Source: Lentisphaerae bacterium GWF2_45_14
GTDB lineage: Bacteria; Verrucomicrobiota; Lentisphaeria; Victivallales; GWF2-45-14
DNA length: 33,932 nucleotides
Assembly (NCBI GenBank): GCA_001804785.1
Contig: MHBG01000106.1
Location: 1-33,932 of the forward strand
Direction: 5' to 3'
Position numbers and translations under genes: made by a program. Positions 7,228 to 15,727 of this stretch are shown here, one piece after another. Below the pieces are notes generated by a model. The model had not been told where the DNA came from. It worked only from the letters and a program-made list of their open reading frames with translations, and made no database searches. Position 1 is the first letter of the stretch. Each line of letters starts with the position of its first letter.

Positions 7228-8415
7228 ATGACAGATTTTTATATAAAAAAGTTAAAAGATCTCGGGCATTTTCTGAAGAAGCTACTCAACCGTTTTGATT
7301 TGCTTCAGATAATACCCATGTTGGTACTTTCCTTTGTAGGGATTGCTTTTATATATAGTACTGGTCAGCAGGTTGGCGGTGATGCGGCGGGCTTGTTCTG
7401 GGTAAAGCAAGTTGTATGGTTTTTTGCCGGAGCGGTGATGTGGATAATGCTTGCGTTTATGGACTACCGGAATTTCAAGTACTGGGCGGTTCCCATTTAT
7501 ATTTTGAGTATAATTGCTCTTCTCGCTGTTTTTTTGGTAGGGGTGAAGGTTTACGGTGCGACGCGCTGGCTGCAGGTAGGGGGAATCAGGCTGCAACCGT
7601 CGGAATTTGCGAAATTCGCGGTGGTTATCATGTTGTCTACGATTGTATCGATGAGGAATTTTGACATAAACCGGTTCTGGAACCTTGCTCTTTTCGGGGG
7701 TGTGGCGCTTGTTCCATTTCTTTTGATACTGAAGGAACCTGACCTGGGCAGCGCGCTTGTCATAATTCCTATAGTGGTTGGGATAGCGTTTGTCTCGAAG
7801 CTCAGGTTTCGATTAATGATTACAGGGCTTGTCTTGGCCATGACTCTTCTTTCAGTTGAGATAATCAACGAAAAGAATGGCTACTATCCGTTGCTGAAAA
7901 ATTATCAGAAGGAAAGGATATTAGTTTTCCTTGATCCGGAGCGTGACAGGAAGGACAGAGGCTGGAACCAGCTCCAGTCTGAACTTGCGGTCGGGAGCGG
8001 TGGGGTATTGGGCAAGGGATATATGCAGGGGACCCAGAATACGCTGGGCTTTTTACCGCAGACAGTTTCCAATACGGACTTTATCTTTTCCGTAATTGCA
8101 GAGGAGACGGGCTTTGCGGGTTCATTTCTGATAATAACCATGTATCTTCTGCTAATAGCATCTGCGTTGAGGACGGCATTGCTGGCGCGTGACAGGTTCG
8201 GGCAGTACATTGCGACGGGAATAGCGGCGGCACTTTTTTTTCATTCCGTAGTGAATATAGGGATGAGCGTCAGGATAATGCCTATTACTGGGCTTCCGCT
8301 TCCGCTTATAAGTTACGGGGGTTCGTTCATGCTCAGTACGATGATATATCTAGGCTTGCTTCAGTCGGTTTACGCTCGAAGGCGCAGGCCGTTTTCAGAG
8401 ATGGAGGATGCCTGA
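7228..8415 (+). CDS. rodA: Rod-shape-determining peptidoglycan glycosyltransferase RodA (SEDS family)
   Basis: Inner-membrane SEDS glycosyltransferase that polymerises lipid II for cell-wall elongation with a class B PBP. It has 395 residues with about ten hydrophobic segments. Seen: GATRWLQVGGIRLQPSEFAK, the KEPDLGSA motif carrying the essential aspartate, QSELAVGSGGVLGKG, NTDFIFSVIAEETGF and the late TGLPLPLISYGGS, in the RodA/FtsW order. RodA is preferred over FtsW because of the ILVFLDPERD segment and the lack of division genes nearby. No mreBCD or PBP gene is adjacent. The window therefore suggests a rod-shaped or elongating cell that makes peptidoglycan. The start is preceded by gaagg. 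Confidence 0.94.
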   Translation: MTDFYIKKLKDLGHFLKKLLNRFDLLQIIPMLVLSFVGIAFIYSTGQQVGGDAAGLFWVKQVVWFFAGAVMWIMLAFMDYRNFKYWAVPIYILSIIALLAVFLVGVKVYGATRWLQVGGIRLQPSEFAKFAVVIMLSTIVSMRNFDINRFWNLALFGGVALVPFLLILKEPDLGSALVIIPIVVGIAFVSKLRFRLMITGLVLAMTLLSVEIINEKNGYYPLLKNYQKERILVFLDPERDRKDRGWNQLQSELAVGSGGVLGKGYMQGTQNTLGFLPQTVSNTDFIFSVIAEETGFAGSFLIITMYLLLIASALRTALLARDRFGQYIATGIAAALFFHSVVNIGMSVRIMPITGLPLPLISYGGSFMLSTMIYLGLLQSVYARRRRPFSEMEDA

Positions 8416-8432
8416 GCTTTCCCTGCATGGCT

Positions 8433-8702
8433 TTACGTATAAACCACAGTTACGCCGTCGGCGCCTGGTATGTTGTTTTCCTCTCCGAAGAGTACGTTTT
8501 TCACATATTTGCTTTCGTGAAGATATTTTCTTATCTCGCGTTTGAGTATGCCGTCGCCTCGTCCGTGGATTATCAGTATGGTCGCGGGGCCGTTGGCGAA
8601 GACAGTTTCCTCTATAATTGCGACAGCCTCCTCGGTGTTTTTCCCGTGAAGGTCTATTTCAATGTCATAAAATGACTGCGGTCTTCGCTTTCGGCGTTCC
8701 AT
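8433..8702 (-). CDS. Stand-alone Smr-domain protein
   Basis: An 89-residue protein that is almost entirely one Smr domain, the small nuclease domain found at the C-terminus of MutS2 and as separate proteins. Seen: DLHG near residue 17 and the IHGRGDGILKREI motif near residues 44-56, the two signatures of the fold. Free-standing Smr proteins are associated with nicking DNA or cleaving RNA; the substrate here is unknown. It follows the GDSL esterase gene by five bases on the same strand and has no clear ribosome site of its own, so translational coupling is likely. It ends 17 bases from the convergent rodA stop. Confidence 0.88.
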   Translation of the reverse strand: MERRKRRPQSFYDIEIDLHGKNTEEAVAIIEETVFANGPATILIIHGRGDGILKREIRKYLHESKYVKNVLFGEENNIPGADGVTVVYT

Positions 8703-8707
8703 TGCTG

Positions 8708-9394
8708 TTATTTAAGATATTTCGTTATGTCTGATCCGCAGCTTTTCAGTCCTTCGACAACGAGTTCCGCCATTTTATCTGCGCCCTCCGGGGAGAAGTG
8801 CGTGCGGTCTTTCGGTTTGCAGGAGAGGTGGCCTGACTTTTCATCGCCGAGCGACTCGAAGAGTGTACCGCTTGAGTTGTAGAGGTCAATAAAGGGGATA
8901 TCCTTTTCCTTTGCAATTTCCTTCATTGCATTGACATATGGGAGGAGTTCCATAGTGAGTTTGCCGTTTTTGAAAGTTCTTCTGTGCATGGGGCTTACGA
9001 AAATAATCTGAGCACCTGCATTTTTAGCGTCGTCAACATATTTTCTGAGGAACTCTTTGTATTCTGTCGAGGCATCTGTTGATTCGGGTTTGCCTTTTCC
9101 ATGGGAGTCATTGTGTCCGAACTGGAGGAGGATGTACTGCGGTTTCGATTCGAGGAGTTTTTCCCATCTTTTTTCCGCGATGAACGTTTTCGTGCTGCGT
9201 CCACCGACTGCGAAGTTCTTTATTTCGGCGTTGTCTTTGAATAATTTGCCTATTACCTGACCCCATCCTGCAATGCCGGGTTCTTTATAGCTGGCGACGG
9301 TGGAGTCTCCGGCCAGTGCGATGACGACTTTTTCTTCTGCATGGATGACCGAAACTGTGACTGCGAGCAATGCTGCGATGATGAATCTTTTCAT
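8708..9394 (-). CDS. Secreted SGNH/GDSL esterase, rhamnogalacturonan acetylesterase-like
   Basis: A 228-residue secreted hydrolase, probably removing acetyl groups from pectin-type polysaccharide. Seen: a signal peptide of about 19 residues (MKRFIIAALLAVTVSVIHA), block I ALAGDST with the nucleophilic serine near residue 31, block II VGGRST, block III GHND with the oxyanion asparagine, and block V DRTHFSPEGA supplying catalytic Asp and His. The GDST and GRST variants are those of the rhamnogalacturonan acetylesterase group (CE12 type). It forms a two-gene unit with the Smr gene. No pectin lyase or other carbohydrate gene is adjacent, so the substrate is inferred only from motifs. Confidence 0.87.
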   Translation of the reverse strand: MKRFIIAALLAVTVSVIHAEEKVVIALAGDSTVASYKEPGIAGWGQVIGKLFKDNAEIKNFAVGGRSTKTFIAEKRWEKLLESKPQYILLQFGHNDSHGKGKPESTDASTEYKEFLRKYVDDAKNAGAQIIFVSPMHRRTFKNGKLTMELLPYVNAMKEIAKEKDIPFIDLYNSSGTLFESLGDEKSGHLSCKPKDRTHFSPEGADKMAELVVEGLKSCGSDITKYLK

Positions 9395-9508
9395 TTGGGG
9401 TCGGGCCCTTCTTTGTTTTTAGGGATTAGGCAATGCCGCATTATTTTAACTGTTTCCAGAGCTATTTCAAGCTTTTGAGGTGCGAGGGCATTGAATTCCT
9501 GATTTATA

Positions 9509-9538
9509 TTGCTAAAATAAGTAGTTTGGTATTATAAT
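9509..9538 (+). promoter_or_regulatory. Promoter of the lipoprotein-yicC gene run
   Basis: TTGCTA (9509-9514) and a perfect TATAAT (9533-9538) are 18 bases apart. A start near 9545 leaves a short leader with the strong ribosome site aggaaggaa just before the ATG at 9565. This is the only good promoter seen for the genes from 9565 to 14813. Confidence 0.65.
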
Positions 9539-9564
9539 CCGGAATTAGGAAGGAATAATAAGCA

Positions 9565-11271
9565 ATGAAGATGCGTCTTCTTGGAATAGCTGCACTGCTC
9601 CTAGTGGCGCTTGCGCTTTTTAGCGGAGGCTGTCAAACGGACGGCTATTACATGGCACAGGCCGTTGAGCGCGCAAGGAAATATGCCTTGTCCGAGCTTA
9701 AAGACCTGCCAGAGACCCAGCGGGACTACATCCGCTACGCGCCGCCGGAAATCATGGAATCCCTTGTTTTTCAGCGGGAAAAAGACGGTTCCCTGGACTC
9801 CCGGCGCAATCTTGTCCAGAAATGCGTTGTTTGGAAGGTGCCGGGGCTGGACTACTGCATCGTTGTTTTTGGCGTAAGCTCAATGAGGATGAACGACTGG
9901 TATCCGTGCCAGCTCATAAAGAAGCGCTTTGTCGCCGCGGATGGGGGATTTGAACTAGCCAGAAAAAATGCAGTGATATATGCGATGGATCATTTTACTT
10001 ACCTTTCGGACGATGAACGCAACAGGATAAGGTTCACGGACCCGCAGCCACTCGTTACCGACTTCCCTCTCTACGACAAGGCCATAATGTCCGTACTTAA
10101 AAAAGGTTATGACGAATACGAGAAAAGCCTCGCCACGGCAGTATCCGACCTTAAGAAAACAGAAAAAGACGAGACATATTTTACTCAGACATCCTTTGTC
10201 TGGAAAACGAATACCAAAGGCGAATTCGCGGTTGTTACCGGCCTTTCAAAGTCCGGCTTTGGCTTGTGGGCTGCCATATCCTCCCGCACCTATACTCAGG
10301 CCGAGATCGATAAATATAACATCTTTAGAGAAAGTGTTATAATTAAGGCCAGCCAGTATGCAGTAATAAATCTGCCCCGCCTCAGCGATTACCTTATAGC
10401 TTCGATAAGAACTAAAAAACCGCTCATCCTGACTACCAATCTGAAAATTGATTTGCCGCGGAAAGAGACACCGGGAGAAGGGCAGATATCTTTTGTATGG
10501 GATACCGAGTACCGCAATGAGAAGGCCGTGATAACAGGTGTCGGGACAGCCGATTTAAAAAAATGGGAACCGGTTCAGGCTAAGTATTTCACCATAGAAG
10601 ACCTTTATAGAAGCAATACGACCGAGAAAAGAGCTCGCGAAAAGGCCGCCGAGTTCGCAGTCAAAACAATTGAAGGCCTCACTGACGATATGAAGCAGAT
10701 TGTAAGTACCCAGAAGCCTTTTATCCTCAGAACTGATTTTGACCTGGGAACCGCCTTTAACGAGAAAGAAGGCGTGAACGAGCAGAGGGCATTTGTGTGG
10801 GTGTCCGACTCAAAGGACAAACTCATCACCGTCGTTGGAACGGGTATGCCCAGCATGGAAGGATGGCTCCCCGATAAGGCATTTTTTATCTCGGCTAAGG
10901 AGCTGTCAATTCATAACGTTATCATAAAGAAGGCAATTGATGCGGCCAGAAGCTACGCACAAAACAATATACAATATATTTCATATAAAGAGGAAAACCG
11001 TATTCTCACCGCCAGGCCAAAGATATATGAGACCGACTTCGATATTCCGGCCGTTATACAGAACGTTACCGGCTCTCCAGGGCGCTTCTCCAAGCTGGAG
11101 TCTTTCCTCCAGTGGTCTTTCGTATGGGATTCCGACGAAGAAAATGCCAAGATTGTTATATCCGGCGCGGGCAGGGACGATTTTTCCGAATGGACCCCAG
11201 CTGTTATATTTCTGGTTGACAATGCGGAACTCGAAAGATCTATCTTTAAAGACAGGCAGGAAAAAGACTAA
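9565..11271 (+). CDS. Lipoprotein with five internal repeats, unknown function
   Basis: A 568-residue protein I do not recognise. It starts with a lysine-arginine N-terminus and a hydrophobic stretch ending GGC; C23 is a likely lipidation site, although the lipobox (FSGGC) is weak. The rest is five repeats at about residues 30-122, 128-243, 252-342, 352-442 and 452-551. Each has an amphipathic alanine-rich helix, a short x-TDF-like or equivalent segment, a V-W pair (89-90, 212-213, 311-312, 411-412, 520-521), a valine-rich strand ending in a Gly-containing turn, and a later W, usually followed by -x-P (112, 235, 334, 434, 543). It probably sits in the cell envelope as a chain of small alpha/beta modules. 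Its stop overlaps the yicC start by one base. Confidence 0.8.
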   Translation: MKMRLLGIAALLLVALALFSGGCQTDGYYMAQAVERARKYALSELKDLPETQRDYIRYAPPEIMESLVFQREKDGSLDSRRNLVQKCVVWKVPGLDYCIVVFGVSSMRMNDWYPCQLIKKRFVAADGGFELARKNAVIYAMDHFTYLSDDERNRIRFTDPQPLVTDFPLYDKAIMSVLKKGYDEYEKSLATAVSDLKKTEKDETYFTQTSFVWKTNTKGEFAVVTGLSKSGFGLWAAISSRTYTQAEIDKYNIFRESVIIKASQYAVINLPRLSDYLIASIRTKKPLILTTNLKIDLPRKETPGEGQISFVWDTEYRNEKAVITGVGTADLKKWEPVQAKYFTIEDLYRSNTTEKRAREKAAEFAVKTIEGLTDDMKQIVSTQKPFILRTDFDLGTAFNEKEGVNEQRAFVWVSDSKDKLITVVGTGMPSMEGWLPDKAFFISAKELSIHNVIIKKAIDAARSYAQNNIQYISYKEENRILTARPKIYETDFDIPAVIQNVTGSPGRFSKLESFLQWSFVWDSDEENAKIVISGAGRDDFSEWTPAVIFLVDNAELERSIFKDRQEKD

Positions 11272-12158
11272 TGAGAAGTATGACAGGTTTCGGCAGAGGC
11301 GAGGCATCTTCGCCAAATGGCAGTCTTTCTCTTATAACCGAGGTTTCATCGGTGAACCGGAAACAGTTGGAGATAAGGCTTTCACTTCCCAGAGAACTTT
11401 CCGAGTTTGAACCGCTTGTGAGAAATATAGTTTCAGGTGCTGTCAGCCGTGGTATGATAAATGTTTCTGTCAGGGCCGTCTATTCAGGCGGTTCCGTTAA
11501 AAGCTATTCCTTCAATGAGAGTCTTGCTGATATGCTCTTGAAAAAATTTGAGAGCTTTCAGAAAAAAAGCGGAATCCCTGGCGCGTTGACCATATCCGAC
11601 CTGGCTGCCATCGAGGGGATTGTGGAGGAATCCACGCCTGAGCTTAATCAGAAAGAGACGGAGAACATACTGCTTTCTTCGCTCCGCTCAGCTATTGGAT
11701 ATCTCATCCTGATGCGCGAAAAAGAGGGAGCTGCCATGGGGAAAGACCTCGCTGAAAAACTCGAAACACTGAGGAACCTTGTCGATGAAATAGAGCCTAT
11801 CGCTTCGGAAATCCCAGCGAAGCAACTCGAAAAGCTTACCCGAAGGCTCAAGGATTCCGAGCTGCCTGTAGAGCCCAATGACGAAAGGCTTCTTCGTGAA
11901 CTGGTCATCTTTTCCGACCGTTCAGATGTTTCCGAAGAAATAACCCGGCTCAGGAGTCATTTTATCCAGTTTTTCGATTTTATTTCGGGTGTGTCTCAGG
12001 CGCCCAGCGGCAGAAGCCTCGACTTTCTCATTCAGGAAATGAACCGCGAGACAACGACCCTCGGCAACAAGGCGCTTGATACGTCCGTTTCACCCCTTAT
12101 CGTAAAAATGAAAACCGAACTCGAGAAGATAAGAGAACAGGTACAAAACGTGGAATAA
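11271..12158 (+). CDS. yicC: YicC-family endoribonuclease
   Basis: A 295-residue YicC/YloC-family protein; E. coli YicC is an endoribonuclease involved in small-RNA turnover. Seen: the N-terminal signature RSMTGFGRGE and the C-terminal DUF1732 block SGRSLDFLIQEMNRE...TLGNKA, ending in IREQVQNVE, the typical family end. The start overlaps the stop of the lipoprotein gene (TAATG), so the two are translationally coupled. The usual neighbour gmk is absent here. Confident as a family call; the RNA target is unknown. Confidence 0.95.
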   Translation: MRSMTGFGRGEASSPNGSLSLITEVSSVNRKQLEIRLSLPRELSEFEPLVRNIVSGAVSRGMINVSVRAVYSGGSVKSYSFNESLADMLLKKFESFQKKSGIPGALTISDLAAIEGIVEESTPELNQKETENILLSSLRSAIGYLILMREKEGAAMGKDLAEKLETLRNLVDEIEPIASEIPAKQLEKLTRRLKDSELPVEPNDERLLRELVIFSDRSDVSEEITRLRSHFIQFFDFISGVSQAPSGRSLDFLIQEMNRETTTLGNKALDTSVSPLIVKMKTELEKIREQVQNVE

Positions 12159-12184
12159 ATTTTTGAATTTGAAAGGAACTTCCC

Positions 12185-13129
12185 ATGAACAGTTGCGGAC
12201 AGCAAAAGCTCCTCGAACTCAACCACTGCGACTTTATAGATGAACTGGTGGAAAGTCTATGTGCCACTTACAACGACGAAAAAGGCATTAACCATATTGA
12301 AGGGTTCAATCTCCCGCGCCAGGAAGAGGTACTCGGGATTGTGCGGGACCTGTTGGAACTAGTCTTTCCAGGCTTCAGCGGAGAAAAAAACTACAGCCTC
12401 AAAACAATACGTTACAATATCGGAGAAATCCTATCGCGTGTCTATGATAATCTACTCGACCAGACTTTCAGGGCGTTTCGCTATAATTGCAAAATGACAG
12501 GCTGCGACTCCTGCGATATCGCCGGGCTTTCCGAGAGGGCCGCAAGATTTCTTCTGAACAGCCTCCCTGATGTCAGGGAGACCATGAAACTCGACGTCGC
12601 CGCCGCTCTTGAGGGCGACCCTGCCGCAAAGAATCTGGATGAGATTGTCATGAGTTATCCCGGCATAAAGGCCATAACAATACAACGCCTCGCTCATGTG
12701 CTGTATCATGAAAATGTTCCGCTTATGCCGCGAATGATGACCGAGTACGCCCACTCGCTGACTGGAATCGATATCCATCCGGGCGCACACCTCGAAAAAG
12801 GGATTTTTATCGATCATGGAACCGGCGTTGTAATCGGTGAGACCGCTGTAATCGGGAATAGTGTCAAAATTTATCAGGGTGTTACCCTGGGCGCCCTTAG
12901 TTTTCCGAAAGATTCCTGCGGTAAAATAATCAAAGGACTTAAACGCCATCCGACCATAGAAGACGATGCAACAATATATTCAGGCGCGACAATTCTGGGC
13001 AATATAACCATCGGAAGAGGCTCGGTTATCGGCGGTAATGTATGGCTTACCGAAACCGTGGAGCCGGGGACATTCGTCATTACCGCACATCCCGACCTTA
13101 CTTTGAAAAATAAAAACAAAGGACAGTGA
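12185..13129 (+). CDS. cysE: Serine O-acetyltransferase (long EpsC/CysE-type)
   Basis: Makes O-acetylserine from serine and acetyl-CoA, the first step of cysteine synthesis. It has 314 residues: an N-terminal helical half, then a left-handed beta-helix of hexapeptide repeats. Seen: GIDIHPGA with H198, the catalytic D210-H211 pair in IDHGTGVVIGE, KIYQGVTLGAL and RHPTI. The length and the extended N-terminus match the EpsC branch rather than the 270-residue enteric CysE. The C-terminus is lysine-asparagine rich and does not end in the Ile used to dock cysteine synthase, so complex formation is doubtful. aaaggaa precedes the ATG. No cysK lies nearby. Confidence 0.93.
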   Translation: MNSCGQQKLLELNHCDFIDELVESLCATYNDEKGINHIEGFNLPRQEEVLGIVRDLLELVFPGFSGEKNYSLKTIRYNIGEILSRVYDNLLDQTFRAFRYNCKMTGCDSCDIAGLSERAARFLLNSLPDVRETMKLDVAAALEGDPAAKNLDEIVMSYPGIKAITIQRLAHVLYHENVPLMPRMMTEYAHSLTGIDIHPGAHLEKGIFIDHGTGVVIGETAVIGNSVKIYQGVTLGALSFPKDSCGKIIKGLKRHPTIEDDATIYSGATILGNITIGRGSVIGGNVWLTETVEPGTFVITAHPDLTLKNKNKGQ

Positions 13130-13143
13130 GCAGGATTATGGAC

Positions 13144-14112
13144 ATGGATATTGCTGAAAAACTCGAACACTCCGCGCTGCTCGCCCTTTCCAAGTGCATG
13201 GCCGTCAAAGCATCGGAGGACGTCCTCCTCATATATGACAGGTCGACCACCAGTATCGCCGACGCTTTCAAGTCCGCCGCCGCCATCATGAAACTAAAGC
13301 TGGTTATGCGAAAAATTGAGATAACCGGGGGGAACGGGCAGGACCCTGATCCCGAAACTTGCGAATTAATGAAGAAGTATCCAGTCGCGCTCGCGCCTAC
13401 GAAATATTCTCTTACACACTGCTCCGCCACCAGAAAAGCAAGGGAAGCCGGCGCGAGGATTGCTACTCTTCCCGGCATTACAAGCGATGTTTTTGCCCGC
13501 GGTCTCGGCGCTGACCCCGAAATTCTCAGGAAAAGCGGTGAGAAATGGATTAAGAAAATATCAGGCAGCCATTCAGTTAAAGTTACATCCCCGGTCGGCA
13601 CCGACCTTATTTTCAGGATTGGGAACTGTCCCGTGCAGAATGACGACGGCTGTATCACGAAATCCGGCGACTGCGGCAATCTTCCTGCCGGCGAAGTCTT
13701 TACCGTTCCGGCACCTGCCACCGGAAACGGCATTCTTGTAATAGATGGTTCTATCGGCAGTTTCGATTGGAAAGAATCCGACAAGCCCGCTATTATCCAT
13801 GTCAAGGACGGGCGCGCCGTCTTCTTCGAGGGAGAGAGGGCCAAGGCTCTCGAAAATCTACTCGGAAAATACGGGGATAAGGGCTTTGTTCTGGCCGAGT
13901 TTGGGATTGGCACCAACCCTGAAGCCGAAATCAATGGCAATCTCCTTGAGGATGAAAAAGTTAAAGGGACAGTACATTTTGCCTTCGGCAACAACCGTAA
14001 TTTCGGTGGGGACAATGACGTACCCGTTCATATCGACGGCATCCTAAGATCGCCCGACATAATACTTGACAACAAGGAAACTCTGATGAGAAACGGGGAG
14101 TGGATGTTCTGA
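13144..14112 (+). CDS. M29-like (aminopeptidase T family) metallopeptidase
   Basis: A protein of about 322 residues of the thermophilic aminopeptidase (M29, COG2309) family. Seen in the C-terminal half: AEFGIGTNPEA, LEDEKVKGTVHFAFG and PVHIDGILRSPD, which carry the family's glutamate and histidine metal ligands. It is shorter than classical AmpT/AmpS (about 410 residues), as in many uncharacterised members, so the peptidase activity is inferred. Start choice: GTG at 13126 would overlap the cysE stop but has no usable spacing, and ATG 13138 is too close to agga; ATG 13144 sits eight bases after agga and gives the natural N-terminus MDIAEKLEHSA. Co-transcribed with cysE and yggS. Confidence 0.82.
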   Translation: MDIAEKLEHSALLALSKCMAVKASEDVLLIYDRSTTSIADAFKSAAAIMKLKLVMRKIEITGGNGQDPDPETCELMKKYPVALAPTKYSLTHCSATRKAREAGARIATLPGITSDVFARGLGADPEILRKSGEKWIKKISGSHSVKVTSPVGTDLIFRIGNCPVQNDDGCITKSGDCGNLPAGEVFTVPAPATGNGILVIDGSIGSFDWKESDKPAIIHVKDGRAVFFEGERAKALENLLGKYGDKGFVLAEFGIGTNPEAEINGNLLEDEKVKGTVHFAFGNNRNFGGDNDVPVHIDGILRSPDIILDNKETLMRNGEWMF

Positions 14113-14813
14113 TGCATTTCGATTATGTTAAACAGCAACTCGCTCAAGTACGGGAGGCTGTGGCTTCCGCCGCCCTGAAATCCGGCAGGAAAGCCGATGA
14201 TGTAAAGCTCCTTGCGGTAAGCAAGACTTTTCCAAATGAGGCCGTTATCGCCGCGTATGAGGCTGGACAACGCTTGTTTGGTGAAAATAAGGTTCAGGAG
14301 CTTGAGCTCAAGGCGCCTGTTCTTCCATCCGATATTGCGTGGCATCTTATCGGCCACTTGCAGAGCAATAAAGTGCTCAAGGCCGTAACGCTCGCTTCGT
14401 CAATTCATTCGGTTGACTCACTGAGGCTCCTCCAACGCATTGACCGGCTTGCAGGAGAAAATAACTGCAAACCCGAAATCCTGCTGGAGTTCAATATTTC
14501 CGGCGAGGAGTCTAAATTCGGGGCCTCGGCGGAAAAAGATGCTATGCTTCTTGCCGCGGAAGCCGTTAAATGCGCTAATCTTTCATTCCGGGGGCTTATG
14601 ACGATGGCTCCGCTGGAAGCTGACGAGCAGGCTCTCAGGAACATTTTCTCCAACCTCAGAAAATTGAGGGACTTGATGGAAGCAGAATTTGTCGTCAAGC
14701 TTCCCGAGCTTTCCATGGGGATGAGTGGCGACTATGCCGTCGCAGTCGAGGAAGGCTCTACCCTGGTCCGTATCGGCACGGCCATTTTCGGCAGAAGGAA
14801 TTACGCCGTATAG
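14112..14813 (+). CDS. yggS: YggS-family PLP homeostasis protein
   Basis: A 233-residue PLP-binding protein of the YggS/PROSC family that keeps free pyridoxal phosphate in balance and has no known catalytic activity. Seen: LLAVSKTF with the PLP lysine at K38, then GENKVQEL, WHLIGHLQSNK, GLMTMAP, and LSMGMSGDY with VRIGTAIFG at the end, in family order. The ATG at 14112 overlaps the previous stop (TGATG) and has ggggag upstream; a GTG at 14100 in frame is less likely. The last 13 bases overlap the convergent LD-carboxypeptidase gene. Confidence 0.95.
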   Translation: MHFDYVKQQLAQVREAVASAALKSGRKADDVKLLAVSKTFPNEAVIAAYEAGQRLFGENKVQELELKAPVLPSDIAWHLIGHLQSNKVLKAVTLASSIHSVDSLRLLQRIDRLAGENNCKPEILLEFNISGEESKFGASAEKDAMLLAAEAVKCANLSFRGLMTMAPLEADEQALRNIFSNLRKLRDLMEAEFVVKLPELSMGMSGDYAVAVEEGSTLVRIGTAIFGRRNYAV

Positions 14814-15700
14814 ATAAGTCCGCCTTCTTTTATCGTGATGTGGCGGCCCTGAGTGTATGAAAAACACGGAAAACTGTGTCCGAACGGGAATCCGCTGAGT
14901 ACCGGCCCATTGACATTTGAAGCGCAAGACATGAATATGTGTTCAAGCTCTAATGCGGATCCGCATCCGTCAAATGAAGAAAAGACAAGAGCCGAAAGCT
15001 TCCCGATGATTCCAGACATCTGGAGTTGGTTCAAGCACCGGTCTACTTTGTAAGGCGGCTCGTTAATGTCCTCAAGAAAAAGAACTGCCCCGCTCAGGTC
15101 GGGCATAAAGTCGGTCCCGCAAAGTGATGCCATCACCGTAAGGTTTGCCAGTACGGCGGAACCTGATGCTGAGCCGTCCTTTACCGTTTTGATTTCCTTT
15201 TCCTGTGGCATAACTATTTTTTCGTTTTTCCCGTGGCATAAAGACTTTTTCATGTAGTCAAAGGAAAAGGAATCGTCAAGCATTCCCATAAAGTTTTTTG
15301 CGACGCATGAACTTATGGCAAATGAGACGCCGCGGGAAAGCATCCCGAGATGAAGCGCTGTTATATCGCTTAATCCCATTACAGGGAGTACTCTCGATCG
15401 CAACAAGTCCCAGTCAAGATGAGGCAGCAGCTTTGCGGAGCCGTAGCCGCCCCTCGCGCAGAGTACGAGATCAATTGAATTGTCCTGCCAGCACAAATGT
15501 ATGTCATCGACGCGCTTCTGGAGTTCCGCTGAAAAGTATTTTTCATGCGTACCCCTGAAGGCGTTCGGCGTTGTCGTCACGGAAATTCCAAACGACTCGA
15601 TGGTCTCGCGTGTTTTGATTAAATCCGTTTCGGGGCAGGGGCCGGCCGGAGCGGCAATCGCTATTTTTTTTATGTTTTCAGGAAAGGGGTTGTCTTTCAC
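14801..15700 (-). CDS. LD-carboxypeptidase (peptidase S66)
   Basis: A cytoplasmic serine peptidase that cuts the terminal D-Ala from murein tetrapeptides during cell-wall recycling; related proteins (MccF) cleave microcin conjugates. 299 residues, the usual length. Seen: AIAAPAG near the N-terminus, ARGGYGSAKLLPHLDW, the nucleophile S111 in MGLSDITALH, E210 in LFLEDINEPPYKVDR and H275 in FPFGHS, which form the Ser-Glu-His triad. The start is a GTG with gaggt seven bases upstream, and the gene follows the FHA gene by 27 bases, so the two are probably one transcript. Its 3' end overlaps yggS. Confidence 0.93.
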   Translation of the reverse strand: MKDNPFPENIKKIAIAAPAGPCPETDLIKTRETIESFGISVTTTPNAFRGTHEKYFSAELQKRVDDIHLCWQDNSIDLVLCARGGYGSAKLLPHLDWDLLRSRVLPVMGLSDITALHLGMLSRGVSFAISSCVAKNFMGMLDDSFSFDYMKKSLCHGKNEKIVMPQEKEIKTVKDGSASGSAVLANLTVMASLCGTDFMPDLSGAVLFLEDINEPPYKVDRCLNQLQMSGIIGKLSALVFSSFDGCGSALELEHIFMSCASNVNGPVLSGFPFGHSFPCFSYTQGRHITIKEGGLIYTA

Positions 15701-15727
15701 GTTATTACCTCAGATGTGGAGAATGTT

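Noticed and set aside
13098-14015. 305-codon minus-strand frame antisense to the M29-like gene
   Set aside because: Long but serine/proline/arginine-rich in the manner of a shadow frame; the plus-strand protein has conserved metal-ligand motifs and sits in an operon.
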